Positions 14,672 through 21,985 of a stretch of 24,198 nucleotides of DNA are shown here, in pieces. Position numbers and translations under genes: made by a program. The notes under the pieces were generated by a model, which saw only the letters and a program-made list of their open reading frames with translations, made no database searches and was not told the origin of the DNA. This DNA is from JBCBSS01 sp039819065 (GTDB lineage: Bacteria > Bacteroidota > Bacteroidia > Cytophagales > Cyclobacteriaceae). The stretch is from assembly GCA_039819065.1 (NCBI GenBank), contig JBCBSS010000125.1, forward strand, positions 1-24,198, written 5' to 3'. Position 1 is the first letter of the stretch; each line of letters begins with the position of its first letter.

Positions 14672-16495
14672 CTATCGTCGTAATAAAAATTTTTTGGTAG
14701 AAGGTTCACCACCTGATCCTACTTCCAAAAAATATAGGCCGTCAGGTAAGTTTTCTAAACGAATGGTTTTTGAGGTTTCATCTTTGGAGGTAAAATAATA
14801 ACTCAATACACCTTCCCCTTTTGCGTTATAAATATGTAAATACTCCAAACCTAACGCTGAGGATAATTGAAGCACATCGTTGACTGGGTTTGGAAATAAC
14901 TTGACCTTAAAATCATCGTAGCCTTTAAGCGAAGTTACTGCACTGATGCTCGAAGCGAGTGTATCGATCTGTTCCGGAACTTCCCCGAAAGAATACATAC
15001 CGTCATTATCAAGATAGATAAACAAGTTAAAATCACCTGCCTCAAAACTATCGTCAATGGTAAATTCTACCTGCTCGGTTCTGGTAGAGTTAGCCTCTAT
15101 CGTAGAGAGCTTTTGAGAATAAACAATTTGGTCACTGGGCTCCAACAAGTCATTGCGCGAAAAAGAGGCTACGAGATGCCTATCGTCAAATTCTTGAAAA
15201 CCTATATTACCAATATCAATATTCACCAGCACCGCATCACCAGATTCGAGCTCTTCGGGAAGGTCAAGATCAATATTTGTAGTCAGGCTAGAGCTATCAG
15301 TAACAACCACAATGGGTTGAAACAAGATATTATTTGAGTAATCAAATTCAAGTTCAAATTCTTGAAAATTCAAAACATATAAAATGTAATACATTCCACT
15401 CGGTGGAATATCCCTTTCTTCTATAATTCTAAGGAAAACATCAATAGTCTCCCGCTCTCCGAGAATGATTCGATTAGGCCTACCAAAACCCACCTCAATA
15501 TCATCGAACCCGTCAAACAGTGTATCTTGGGACAGAAAAACAGTGAGGTTCAAATCGCCATACCTTCCGCCTCTTAGGTTCGCCCAGGTAGCTCTTGATG
15601 TTACCTCAGTTCCTTGGAACAAGGTATCAGGGACTTCATTGAGCTCCTTCATCCAAAAGTCAAAACCAGTTTCAGCCACAGTCAAAGGAGCAATTGCTAC
15701 ATTATTTGTCAAATTCAGATCAGTAGTTCCTCCGGAGAGTTTTATCTCACGAATTAAATAATAATCTCCAACTGGAGTAAGCGGGTCGATAGGAAACCTT
15801 TGTTCGCAAGAAAAAGTACTAAATGGCGGTATTGAAGCATAATCAAATTCCGCAAGTAATAAGTCTTCGGCCGAATCGAAAACATCGTCATCCGACCTGT
15901 AGAAAGCAATGGTATAAGGCCCAGAATCATCACTACCATCATTAACGACACCGCAATCCGCGTTTATGCTGTTGTATATTTCCAATGTAGGTTCAAACCC
16001 ATACTCTTCTGCATTAGGTATCACGATTCCAGCTCCGGCGGATTCGTTAGGCCTTTGTATAGAGAGGTCTACAAACTTCTCGCGAACAAAAATTGGATTT
16101 GAGCCAGTGTTGTTAGTTTCATCGATTTCTGGTGTTTCCTCTCGAAAATCTGCCACAGTAATTATATAGTAATCTCCTGAAGCAGTGGTGTCTGGCATTT
16201 CAAAAACTTTAGTAATGTTAACACTATCACCAGCCGCCAGACTAACAAAACCAAACGTGGATAACAAAATATCATCTTCGTCATACACTTGATCTGTTGA
16301 CAAAAAGTAGCCGACATCTCCAATAACTGCAGTCGGTGCATCACCTATGTTGAGCATCTGACCGCGCATTGTCAACCTTGCGCCAGGATCAATTTCGCTT
16401 ATTTCCAGTTTTGGTTTTACGATTAGATCAGCTTGCCCAAAGGTATTTACACAATGAACGCTTAGAATTAATAATAAGAGTAAAATTGACTTCAT
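14672..16495 (-). CDS. T9SS-sorted protein with CARDB-like repeats
   Basis: 607 residues with a signal peptide (MKSILLLLLILSVHCVNTFG|QADL). Four CARDB-like beta-sandwich repeats follow, at about 22-137, 141-275, 277-398 and 402-512. The first three end in the typical N-N turn before the next strand (DETNN, LNLTNN, FDYSNN); the fourth lacks it. The C-terminal domain (about 527-607) is a T9SS type A sorting domain: VKLFPNPVNDVLQL, LHIYNAKGE, LENLPDGLYFLEVGSGG and the basic end KKFLLRR. The protein is therefore exported by the Sec and type IX systems and attached to or released from the cell surface. No enzyme domain is present, so a binding role is likely. Only two Cys lie in the mature part, both in repeat 2 (residues 181 and 230). 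It is probably transcribed alone. Confidence 0.9.
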   Translation of the reverse strand: MKSILLLLLILSVHCVNTFGQADLIVKPKLEISEIDPGARLTMRGQMLNIGDAPTAVIGDVGYFLSTDQVYDEDDILLSTFGFVSLAAGDSVNITKVFEMPDTTASGDYYIITVADFREETPEIDETNNTGSNPIFVREKFVDLSIQRPNESAGAGIVIPNAEEYGFEPTLEIYNSINADCGVVNDGSDDSGPYTIAFYRSDDDVFDSAEDLLLAEFDYASIPPFSTFSCEQRFPIDPLTPVGDYYLIREIKLSGGTTDLNLTNNVAIAPLTVAETGFDFWMKELNEVPDTLFQGTEVTSRATWANLRGGRYGDLNLTVFLSQDTLFDGFDDIEVGFGRPNRIILGERETIDVFLRIIEERDIPPSGMYYILYVLNFQEFELEFDYSNNILFQPIVVVTDSSSLTTNIDLDLPEELESGDAVLVNIDIGNIGFQEFDDRHLVASFSRNDLLEPSDQIVYSQKLSTIEANSTRTEQVEFTIDDSFEAGDFNLFIYLDNDGMYSFGEVPEQIDTLASSISAVTSLKGYDDFKVKLFPNPVNDVLQLSSALGLEYLHIYNAKGEGVLSYYFTSKDETSKTIRLENLPDGLYFLEVGSGGEPSTKKFLLRR

Positions 16496-16690
16496 AACGC
16501 TTATAAATTTACTAACTAATCAGCAGAAAAATGAATTCAATAGCCTTATTACCTACTGTCATCTATAAGTAAGTCTTGTTCAATGTCAGCTATGCTCCAA
16601 CCTGGGCTTTTCAAATGCCTCGGTTTTAATTTAATATCCTCAACTTAAAGAAATAGATAAATGCTTATTAAAACTTATTTTTCGCATTCA

Positions 16691-17104
16691 CTAGAATAGC
16701 TTAATCTTTAATATCCTACCATTGGCCACTAGTATTTTCCGGAATGTCCCCATCCTATAAGTACCATCCGGAGCCGGCCTATCTTCAATCCATACTCTAC
16801 TACCAGCGTTGATACCATTTATGATACTACCGTCTACCTCGATAGGATGACCAATTTTTTGTTTGTAGGTTTCGACATAGAAAGCAGCTAAAATCTTCCC
16901 ATCCTGGACTTCATATCGTTTATTCTCGTGTCTAATACGGTAACAACCATCGGCCGCTTCATCATAATTAACCTGTACTTTATCTCCCTTCAGTGGATTA
17001 GCGAAGTCGCAAAAGATCTGCAACTCTCTTCCATCTATTAATTCCTTGGAGATATAGTCTTTTCCATTACCCGCATCATCAGGTAGGTCTAGTATTTCTT
17101 CCAT
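16691..17104 (-). CDS. Internal-repeat beta-rich hypothetical protein
   Basis: 137 residues, no signal peptide. Two copies of one unit are visible: GDKVQVNYDEAADGCYRIR followed by RYEVQDGKIL (residues about 40-72), and GSRVWIEDRPAPDGTYRMG followed by ILVANGRIL (about 101-132). The shared pattern is G-x-x-V-x(5,6)-A-x-D-G-x-Y-R-...-V-x-x-G-(K/R)-I-L. The same PAPDG...V-x-x-G-x-I motif occurs, from memory, in small modules attached to bacteroidotal phage and envelope proteins. The function is unknown; it is probably cytoplasmic. The gene is solitary, with a 195-base spacer to the CARDB gene and a 342-base one divergent from the large adhesin. The ATG at 17104 is the first good start. Confidence 0.75.
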   Translation of the reverse strand: MEEILDLPDDAGNGKDYISKELIDGRELQIFCDFANPLKGDKVQVNYDEAADGCYRIRHENKRYEVQDGKILAAFYVETYKQKIGHPIEVDGSIINGINAGSRVWIEDRPAPDGTYRMGTFRKILVANGRILKIKLF

Positions 17105-17446
17105 TAATTCGATCTATTCATTATTGCACTTTTGTTAGGTCAATCTTACATGTTTTCTGATTAATATGTTGTAACATATTAGTCGATCTTCCGATCAGTC
17201 CCAGCTTTTCTTTTCTCATCCACCGCGTAATATCAAATTACCCTTATTGCACTTTACCATGAACAAGGTCCTTCTACGTGCTATATATTCATCATAGATA
17301 CTTAACATCAAAGCCCTAACGAAACTTAAAAGGCGAATATAAAATACACATTTTTGCAATGAATTCTCAGATAAGTAATATAACTCAAACTTAAATTTTC
17401 TAATTTAGCGGCTCTTTAATCATCTACAGTTTTAAACAATCTAATC
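17105..17446. other. 342-base divergent spacer with operator-like palindrome
   Basis: No gene. It separates the internal-repeat protein (minus) and the 1448-residue T9SS protein (plus). TTATTGCACTTT occurs twice, at 17121-17132 and 17244-17255. A near-perfect palindrome sits at 17159-17184. Just before the plus-strand gene, TAATTTAG (17401-17408) is one base from the -7 consensus but has no TTG at the right distance. Confidence 0.5.
17159..17184. promoter_or_regulatory. Palindrome, candidate operator
   Basis: GATTAATATGTT-GT-AACATATTAGTC pairs over 12 bases per arm with a single T/G mismatch and a two-base centre; the inner nine pairs (17162-17170 with 17173-17181) are perfect. The size suits a dimeric regulator site. 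It is 55 bases upstream of the internal-repeat protein start and has no T tract, so a terminator is unlikely. Confidence 0.45.
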
Positions 17447-20400
17447 ATGCAACAACACTACCTATTTTGGCGGTTCTCCATGAACCGTACAAGAGCCTTA
17501 GTGGCCATGTGCTTACTAATCATTTCAAGTGCTTATGAAGGTTATAGTCAACCTATAATTGGTATAACTCAATTTAATAGCAATGTCGGATCAATTGGTT
17601 TTAATCAGTCAACACCATTTTCTACAAATATTGAGGGATGGACGCTAACTGTTAGAGGGGCCACCACAGCTGGTATGTCCAATTTTATTGGAGTAGTCAA
17701 TATGTTCTCTAACGGTACTATAACCAGTTTCGATTTCGCAAGTAATGATGGTTCTGAGCTTCAATTAGATAATTTCGTGGTACGCTTTAACGACGCTTCT
17801 ATGTCAGGGCAAAGTTATATCGTCACCGGCTATCGAGATGGAAGCATTACTGGAGCAACAACAAGTGCTATTGTATCTCTAGGAGCTCTTACGACTATCG
17901 ACGTTAGTTCTAGCCCTGATTTTGATAATATTGACGAGTTTAGAGTCTCATTTACAGGAAGTCCATCTGGAGGCATTAGCCTAGATGAAATAACCATTTC
18001 TCCGGCAAGTCCTTCCAACACCCCTCCTACCGCAGCTTCCTTCACTGCAGCTAACGGTCCTTTTCAGGGGCTTGCTTATACTTTCGCTACCGCTGATTTC
18101 GGCTATATGGATAGCGATGGTGATCCCTTGAGCTCTATCAGGATTCCTACCGTACCGGCCAGTGGCACATTGTATGTTGATGCAAACGGTAATGACATGT
18201 TGGATGGTGGAGAGGGTCTGACCAACGGATCAATCGTATCAGTAGCTGATTTAGATGCAGGCAATCTTCAGTACTTCACCAATGTGGTCGCGAATACTAC
18301 ATTCACATTTGATGTAAACGACGGTACCGATTTCAGTACTACTACATATACAGCAACACTCAATATAACATCCATTCCTGATGTAGTTATTAATTTAGGA
18401 AGTGCTTCGTTAGCAGAGGCAGACCCGAATGAGGTGCTCACTGCAACATTGAGTAATGCTTATGGTGCGGATGTGACGGTAAATCTGGGCTTCTCTGGGA
18501 CGGCAATTCTTGGTACTGATTATACAGTTACAGGCACGTTAATTACCATTCCCGCCGGAACGACGAACGCCTCCATAGCCATCGATCCAATAGATGATCT
18601 CTTGGATGAAGATGATGAAACGGTCATTATAGATATAGTCACTGTCACCAATGGTAACGAAAGTGGAATCCAGCAAGAAACGCTGACCATTACAGACAAT
18701 GATGCTGAGCCAACCGTCGCTTTATCTCTAGGTGGAAGCCCACTAGCAGAGAATGGAGGGGTAGCAACGGTGACGGCTACACTTTCAGCAGCTTCTGGTA
18801 AGGATGTTACTGTTAATTATGCTTTCACCGGAACCGCCATTAACGCAGTTGATTATTCTACTTCTGCTTCCAGCATTATGATCCCAGCCGGAAATACTTC
18901 CGGTGATATCACGATCACCGGAATTAATGATGTACTAGACGAGGACGACGAGACAGTGGTTGTCGATATAACGAGTGTTACCAATGCATCCGAATTCGGA
19001 GGATTCCAGCAAGCTACCGCATTCATCACAGATGATGATGGACCACCGACCGTTACCCTTGCAGTAAGTGGCAGTCCAATCTCAGAGAATGGCGGTTTGG
19101 CTACCATAACAGCAAGTTTATCCAGACTGTCAGGAAAAGATGTTACTATCAACCTGGGCTTCGGAGGATCTGCTTTCGGAAGTGGAGTAGATTACTCTGT
19201 ATCTTCTACCTCGATCACCATACCGGCGGGATTCCCAACCGGTGATATTACGATAACTGGTACAAACGACCTCATAGACGAAGATGATGAAACAGTGATC
19301 GTGGATATCACTTCAGTGATCAACGCCACTGAGTCTGGTGTGCAACAAGTTACTGCCATCATCAATGATGACGAGCTTCTCCCCGACGTAACCCTTGCTT
19401 TGAGTGGAAGTCCTATTGCCGAGAATGGCGGAGTGGCCACCATAACAGCCACTTTATCAGCTGTGTCAGGCCGCGATATTAATATTAACCTGAGCTTCAG
19501 TGGAACGGCTACCGGTGGAGGAGTTGATTACACTGCCTCCGGTAACACGATTTTCATTCCAGCAGGAAGTTTTAGCGGTACAATCAACATTACCGGGGTG
19601 GATGATCTTGACGATGAAACCGACGAAACCGTGATTGTTGATTTAGCTAGTGTAACAAACGGAAATGAAGTAGGTACACAACAAGTTACTGTCGTCATCA
19701 CAGATGATGAGGATTTACTAGTACCAAACATCACAACAACGAGCCCCCAAGTGGTATGTAGCGCAGATGATGTCACCATCAACTTAGATGGCTCCGAAGT
19801 CGGAGTTACTTATGAAATATTGGTGAATGGTGCCGGTAGTGGTGTCACCACCGTGGGCACAGGTGCTCCTATAGGCATTACCATTACTGCGGGTAATTTT
19901 GGAAATAACGATGTATTAACGGTTAAGGCTGACAACGGAATCAGTACGGCGCTTGTGAATGGTAGCATAACCATTGACATTAATAATCCTGCAGTACAGA
20001 ACATTACCACTCCAGACCCGCTAGTAGTTTGTAGCGTAGATGATGTTACCATTGATTTAGATGGTTCGGAATTAGGTGTTACTTATGAAATATTGGTGAA
20101 CGGTGCCACAAGTGGCTTCACCGCTGCGGGAACCGGTGCTCCAATAAGCCTTACCATCACTGACGGTAACTTCGGAGATGGCGATGTATTGACTGTAGAG
20201 GGCGACAATGGACAATGTCAGACAATCATGAATGGCAGCGTGACAATAAATTTCAATGTACCAGCCATACAGAACATTACCACAACAGACCCGCTAGTAG
20301 TTTGTAGCGTAGATGATGTTACCATTGATTTGGATGGTTCGGAAGTGGGTGTCACTTATGAAGTATTGGTGAACGGTGCCGCAAGTGGCTTCACTGAGGC

Positions 20401-21793
20401 AGGTACAGGTACCCCACTCAGTATTACTCTAACCACAGGTAATTACGGAGACGGCGATGTACTGACCATACAAGTTGACAATGGACAATGTACAGCGATA
20501 ATGAACGGCAGCGTCACCATCTTTTTTGACGACCCTGCCATACAGAATATAACTTCAGCGAGCCCACAAGTTGTATCTAACATGGATGACGTTACTATAG
20601 ACTTGGATGGCTCAGAAATCGGTGCCACTTATGAAGTTTTAGTGAACGGTATCGGAAGTAGTTTCAGCGCCGCTGGTACAGGTGCGGCAATCAGTCTTAC
20701 CATAACATCAGGAAACTTTGCTGATGGTGATGTTTTGACCGTACAAGCCACGAGCAGTATTTCAAGCTGTCTTGTTTTGATGAATGGCAATGTCATTATT
20801 GACATTAACGACGGAGCTCCAGTGACATGTGAAGGCAATGTAACACTGACCACTCAAGCTGAGGTCGACGCCTTTGACTGTAATATCTTGGTTGGCAGGC
20901 TAACCATTAATGGTAGCGATATTACGGACTTGACCCCGCTTCAATCATTAACACGAGTGGACTTTGGTGTATTCATTGTCAATAACCCCAATCTTACTTC
21001 TCTGGCCGGTCTAGAGCACCTGGAGAGCATCCAGAATACATTGTTGATATCCAATAATCCAGGGCTGACTGACTTGAGTGGACTAAGTGGTTTATCAGGC
21101 TCTATTGGTAGAATAGAAATTACTAACAACGCTAGTCTTACTTCTGTTGCAGGCATACCGAACGTAAGTCGAATCAATAATCGCTTACGGATTGCCGGCA
21201 ATCAATCATTGACTTCCCTTCAAGGCTTCCAAAGTTTGACTTGGTCAAACATTGTCATTATTGAGAATAGTAATGCCATTACCAGTCTACAGGGCTTTGA
21301 GGGGCTTGACATTGTTAGATTCGTAGTCATATCAAACAACGCGACACTAAGCTCAATTGATGAATTAGCCGCTTTAGATGTAAACAATGCTTTCTTGCTT
21401 CTGGTAGACATCAACAACAACCCATTACTTTCTCAATGTTGCATATTGGATGGGCTGGTTGGGCTGCCCAATCTGGATCTACAAGTTTCAGGTAATGATA
21501 CAGGCTGTGAAAGTGTAGCAGACATCACCCTTACTTGTGCTGCAAGTATGGCACAGGCTACCCTCTTCCCTAACCCTTTGACCAATTCCAGTCGAATCGA
21601 TTTACAAGTGGCCGAAGATTACAATCAAGCCCAGGTAATTGTATCAGACATGGTGAACGGTGTAGTACTGACCAGGGACTTCAATCAAGGACAAGTTTAT
21701 TTGGATAGAAGTGAATTCCAGAAAGGCATATACTTCTGCCAAGTGATCGTTGATGGCGAGCCTGTACAGATGATCAGAATGCTGGTTGAGTAA
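17447..21793 (+). CDS. Large T9SS-sorted adhesin-like protein with Calx-beta, Ig-like and receptor-L-like modules
   Basis: 1448 residues. Order: signal peptide (to about 35, SAYEGYSQ|P); unknown beta domain (36-188, ending NIDEFRVSFTGSPSGGISLD); cadherin-like module (193-310, YMDSDGDPLSSI); four Calx-beta domains (311-420, 422-529, 533-642, 646-753), the first three with the acidic LDEDDET/IDEDDET calcium motif and the fourth with DDETDET; four about 91-residue Ig-like repeats (758-850, 851-941, 942-1032, 1033-1123); a leucine-rich receptor-L-domain-like region (1128-1364, LTSLAGLEHL type); and a T9SS type A sorting domain (1370-1448, ATLFPNPLTNSSRIDL ... GIYFCQVIVDGEP). It is surface exposed or secreted, with a likely calcium-stabilised adhesive role. 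The ATG at 17447 is favoured over 17480 because AACAATCTAATCATG matches AACAACCTTATCATG before the paralogue. A terminator follows. Confidence 0.93.
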   Translation: MQQHYLFWRFSMNRTRALVAMCLLIISSAYEGYSQPIIGITQFNSNVGSIGFNQSTPFSTNIEGWTLTVRGATTAGMSNFIGVVNMFSNGTITSFDFASNDGSELQLDNFVVRFNDASMSGQSYIVTGYRDGSITGATTSAIVSLGALTTIDVSSSPDFDNIDEFRVSFTGSPSGGISLDEITISPASPSNTPPTAASFTAANGPFQGLAYTFATADFGYMDSDGDPLSSIRIPTVPASGTLYVDANGNDMLDGGEGLTNGSIVSVADLDAGNLQYFTNVVANTTFTFDVNDGTDFSTTTYTATLNITSIPDVVINLGSASLAEADPNEVLTATLSNAYGADVTVNLGFSGTAILGTDYTVTGTLITIPAGTTNASIAIDPIDDLLDEDDETVIIDIVTVTNGNESGIQQETLTITDNDAEPTVALSLGGSPLAENGGVATVTATLSAASGKDVTVNYAFTGTAINAVDYSTSASSIMIPAGNTSGDITITGINDVLDEDDETVVVDITSVTNASEFGGFQQATAFITDDDGPPTVTLAVSGSPISENGGLATITASLSRLSGKDVTINLGFGGSAFGSGVDYSVSSTSITIPAGFPTGDITITGTNDLIDEDDETVIVDITSVINATESGVQQVTAIINDDELLPDVTLALSGSPIAENGGVATITATLSAVSGRDININLSFSGTATGGGVDYTASGNTIFIPAGSFSGTINITGVDDLDDETDETVIVDLASVTNGNEVGTQQVTVVITDDEDLLVPNITTTSPQVVCSADDVTINLDGSEVGVTYEILVNGAGSGVTTVGTGAPIGITITAGNFGNNDVLTVKADNGISTALVNGSITIDINNPAVQNITTPDPLVVCSVDDVTIDLDGSELGVTYEILVNGATSGFTAAGTGAPISLTITDGNFGDGDVLTVEGDNGQCQTIMNGSVTINFNVPAIQNITTTDPLVVCSVDDVTIDLDGSEVGVTYEVLVNGAASGFTEAGTGTPLSITLTTGNYGDGDVLTIQVDNGQCTAIMNGSVTIFFDDPAIQNITSASPQVVSNMDDVTIDLDGSEIGATYEVLVNGIGSSFSAAGTGAAISLTITSGNFADGDVLTVQATSSISSCLVLMNGNVIIDINDGAPVTCEGNVTLTTQAEVDAFDCNILVGRLTINGSDITDLTPLQSLTRVDFGVFIVNNPNLTSLAGLEHLESIQNTLLISNNPGLTDLSGLSGLSGSIGRIEITNNASLTSVAGIPNVSRINNRLRIAGNQSLTSLQGFQSLTWSNIVIIENSNAITSLQGFEGLDIVRFVVISNNATLSSIDELAALDVNNAFLLLVDINNNPLLSQCCILDGLVGLPNLDLQVSGNDTGCESVADITLTCAASMAQATLFPNPLTNSSRIDLQVAEDYNQAQVIVSDMVNGVVLTRDFNQGQVYLDRSEFQKGIYFCQVIVDGEPVQMIRMLVE
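18377..19705 (+). repeat. Four tandem Calx-beta modules
   Basis: Four units of about 108-110 codons inside the large adhesin. Each has S-P-x-(A/S)-E-N-G-G or similar, TATLS, G-x-D-(V/I), VDY, IPAG, an acidic D-E-D-D-E-T(V) turn and a closing ITDDD. Units 2-4 are closely alike; unit 1 is most diverged (LAEADPNEV) and unit 4 has DDETDET instead. Confidence 0.85.
19718..20815 (+). repeat. Four tandem Ig-like repeats of about 91 residues
   Basis: Each unit carries NIT(T/S)-x-x-P-x-V-V, (V/A)DDVTI-(D/N)-LDGSE-x-G-x-TYE, LVNG, GTGAP and a DGDVLTV-x-x-DNG...NGS(V/I)TI block. Units 2 and 3 (from 19997 and 20270) are nearly the same at DNA level over their first halves. Units 2 and 3 have a Cys near the start (VVCS) and one in NGQC, a likely disulfide; unit 1 has only the first and unit 4 only a displaced later one. 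Confidence 0.85.
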
Positions 21794-21820
21794 CATCTCT
21801 ACTACCTATATATATCTGAA
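20828..21820 (+). repeat. Paralogous C-terminal cassette, copy 1
   Basis: From a CEG(N) Cys codon at 20828 through the stop and some 27 bases beyond, this matches copy 2 (23168-24160) at a constant offset of 2340 bases without any insertion or deletion. It codes for the receptor-L-like region and sorting domain. Identity rises toward the 3' end. Confidence 0.85.
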
Positions 21821-21847
21821 AGCCCTGGCAATGTCAGGGCTTTCTTA
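21818..21847 (+). terminator. Rho-independent terminator of the large adhesin gene
   Basis: GAAAGCCCTG (21818-21827) pairs perfectly with CAGGGCTTTC (21835-21844) around a seven-base loop and runs into TT ATTAT. The ten-base stem lies 25 bases after the stop. It separates transcription of the two T9SS genes. Confidence 0.85.
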
Positions 21848-21921
21848 TTATACACAAATTCATCAAATATCCGACCATAGTCATCAAATATGCTGAGCAT
21901 GTAAAATTCATTATCGACTAA

Positions 21922-21950
21922 TTGATACATGGAATTAATTTCATATTTTG
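21922..21950 (+). promoter_or_regulatory. Candidate promoter of the second T9SS gene
   Basis: TTG at 21922-21924 and TATTTTG at 21944-21950 with 19 bases between, close to the Bacteroidota TTG-N19-TAnnTTTG form (one base short in the -7 box). RNA would begin near 21957, about 30 bases before the ATG at 21986. Confidence 0.45.
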
Positions 21951-21985
21951 CACCTCAAATTAGTCTATAGTCTAACAACCTTATC

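Noticed and set aside
18377..20815. Tandem repeats as a CRISPR array or satellite DNA
   Set aside because: The units are about 270-330 bases, in frame and diverged mainly at silent sites; they are protein domain repeats.
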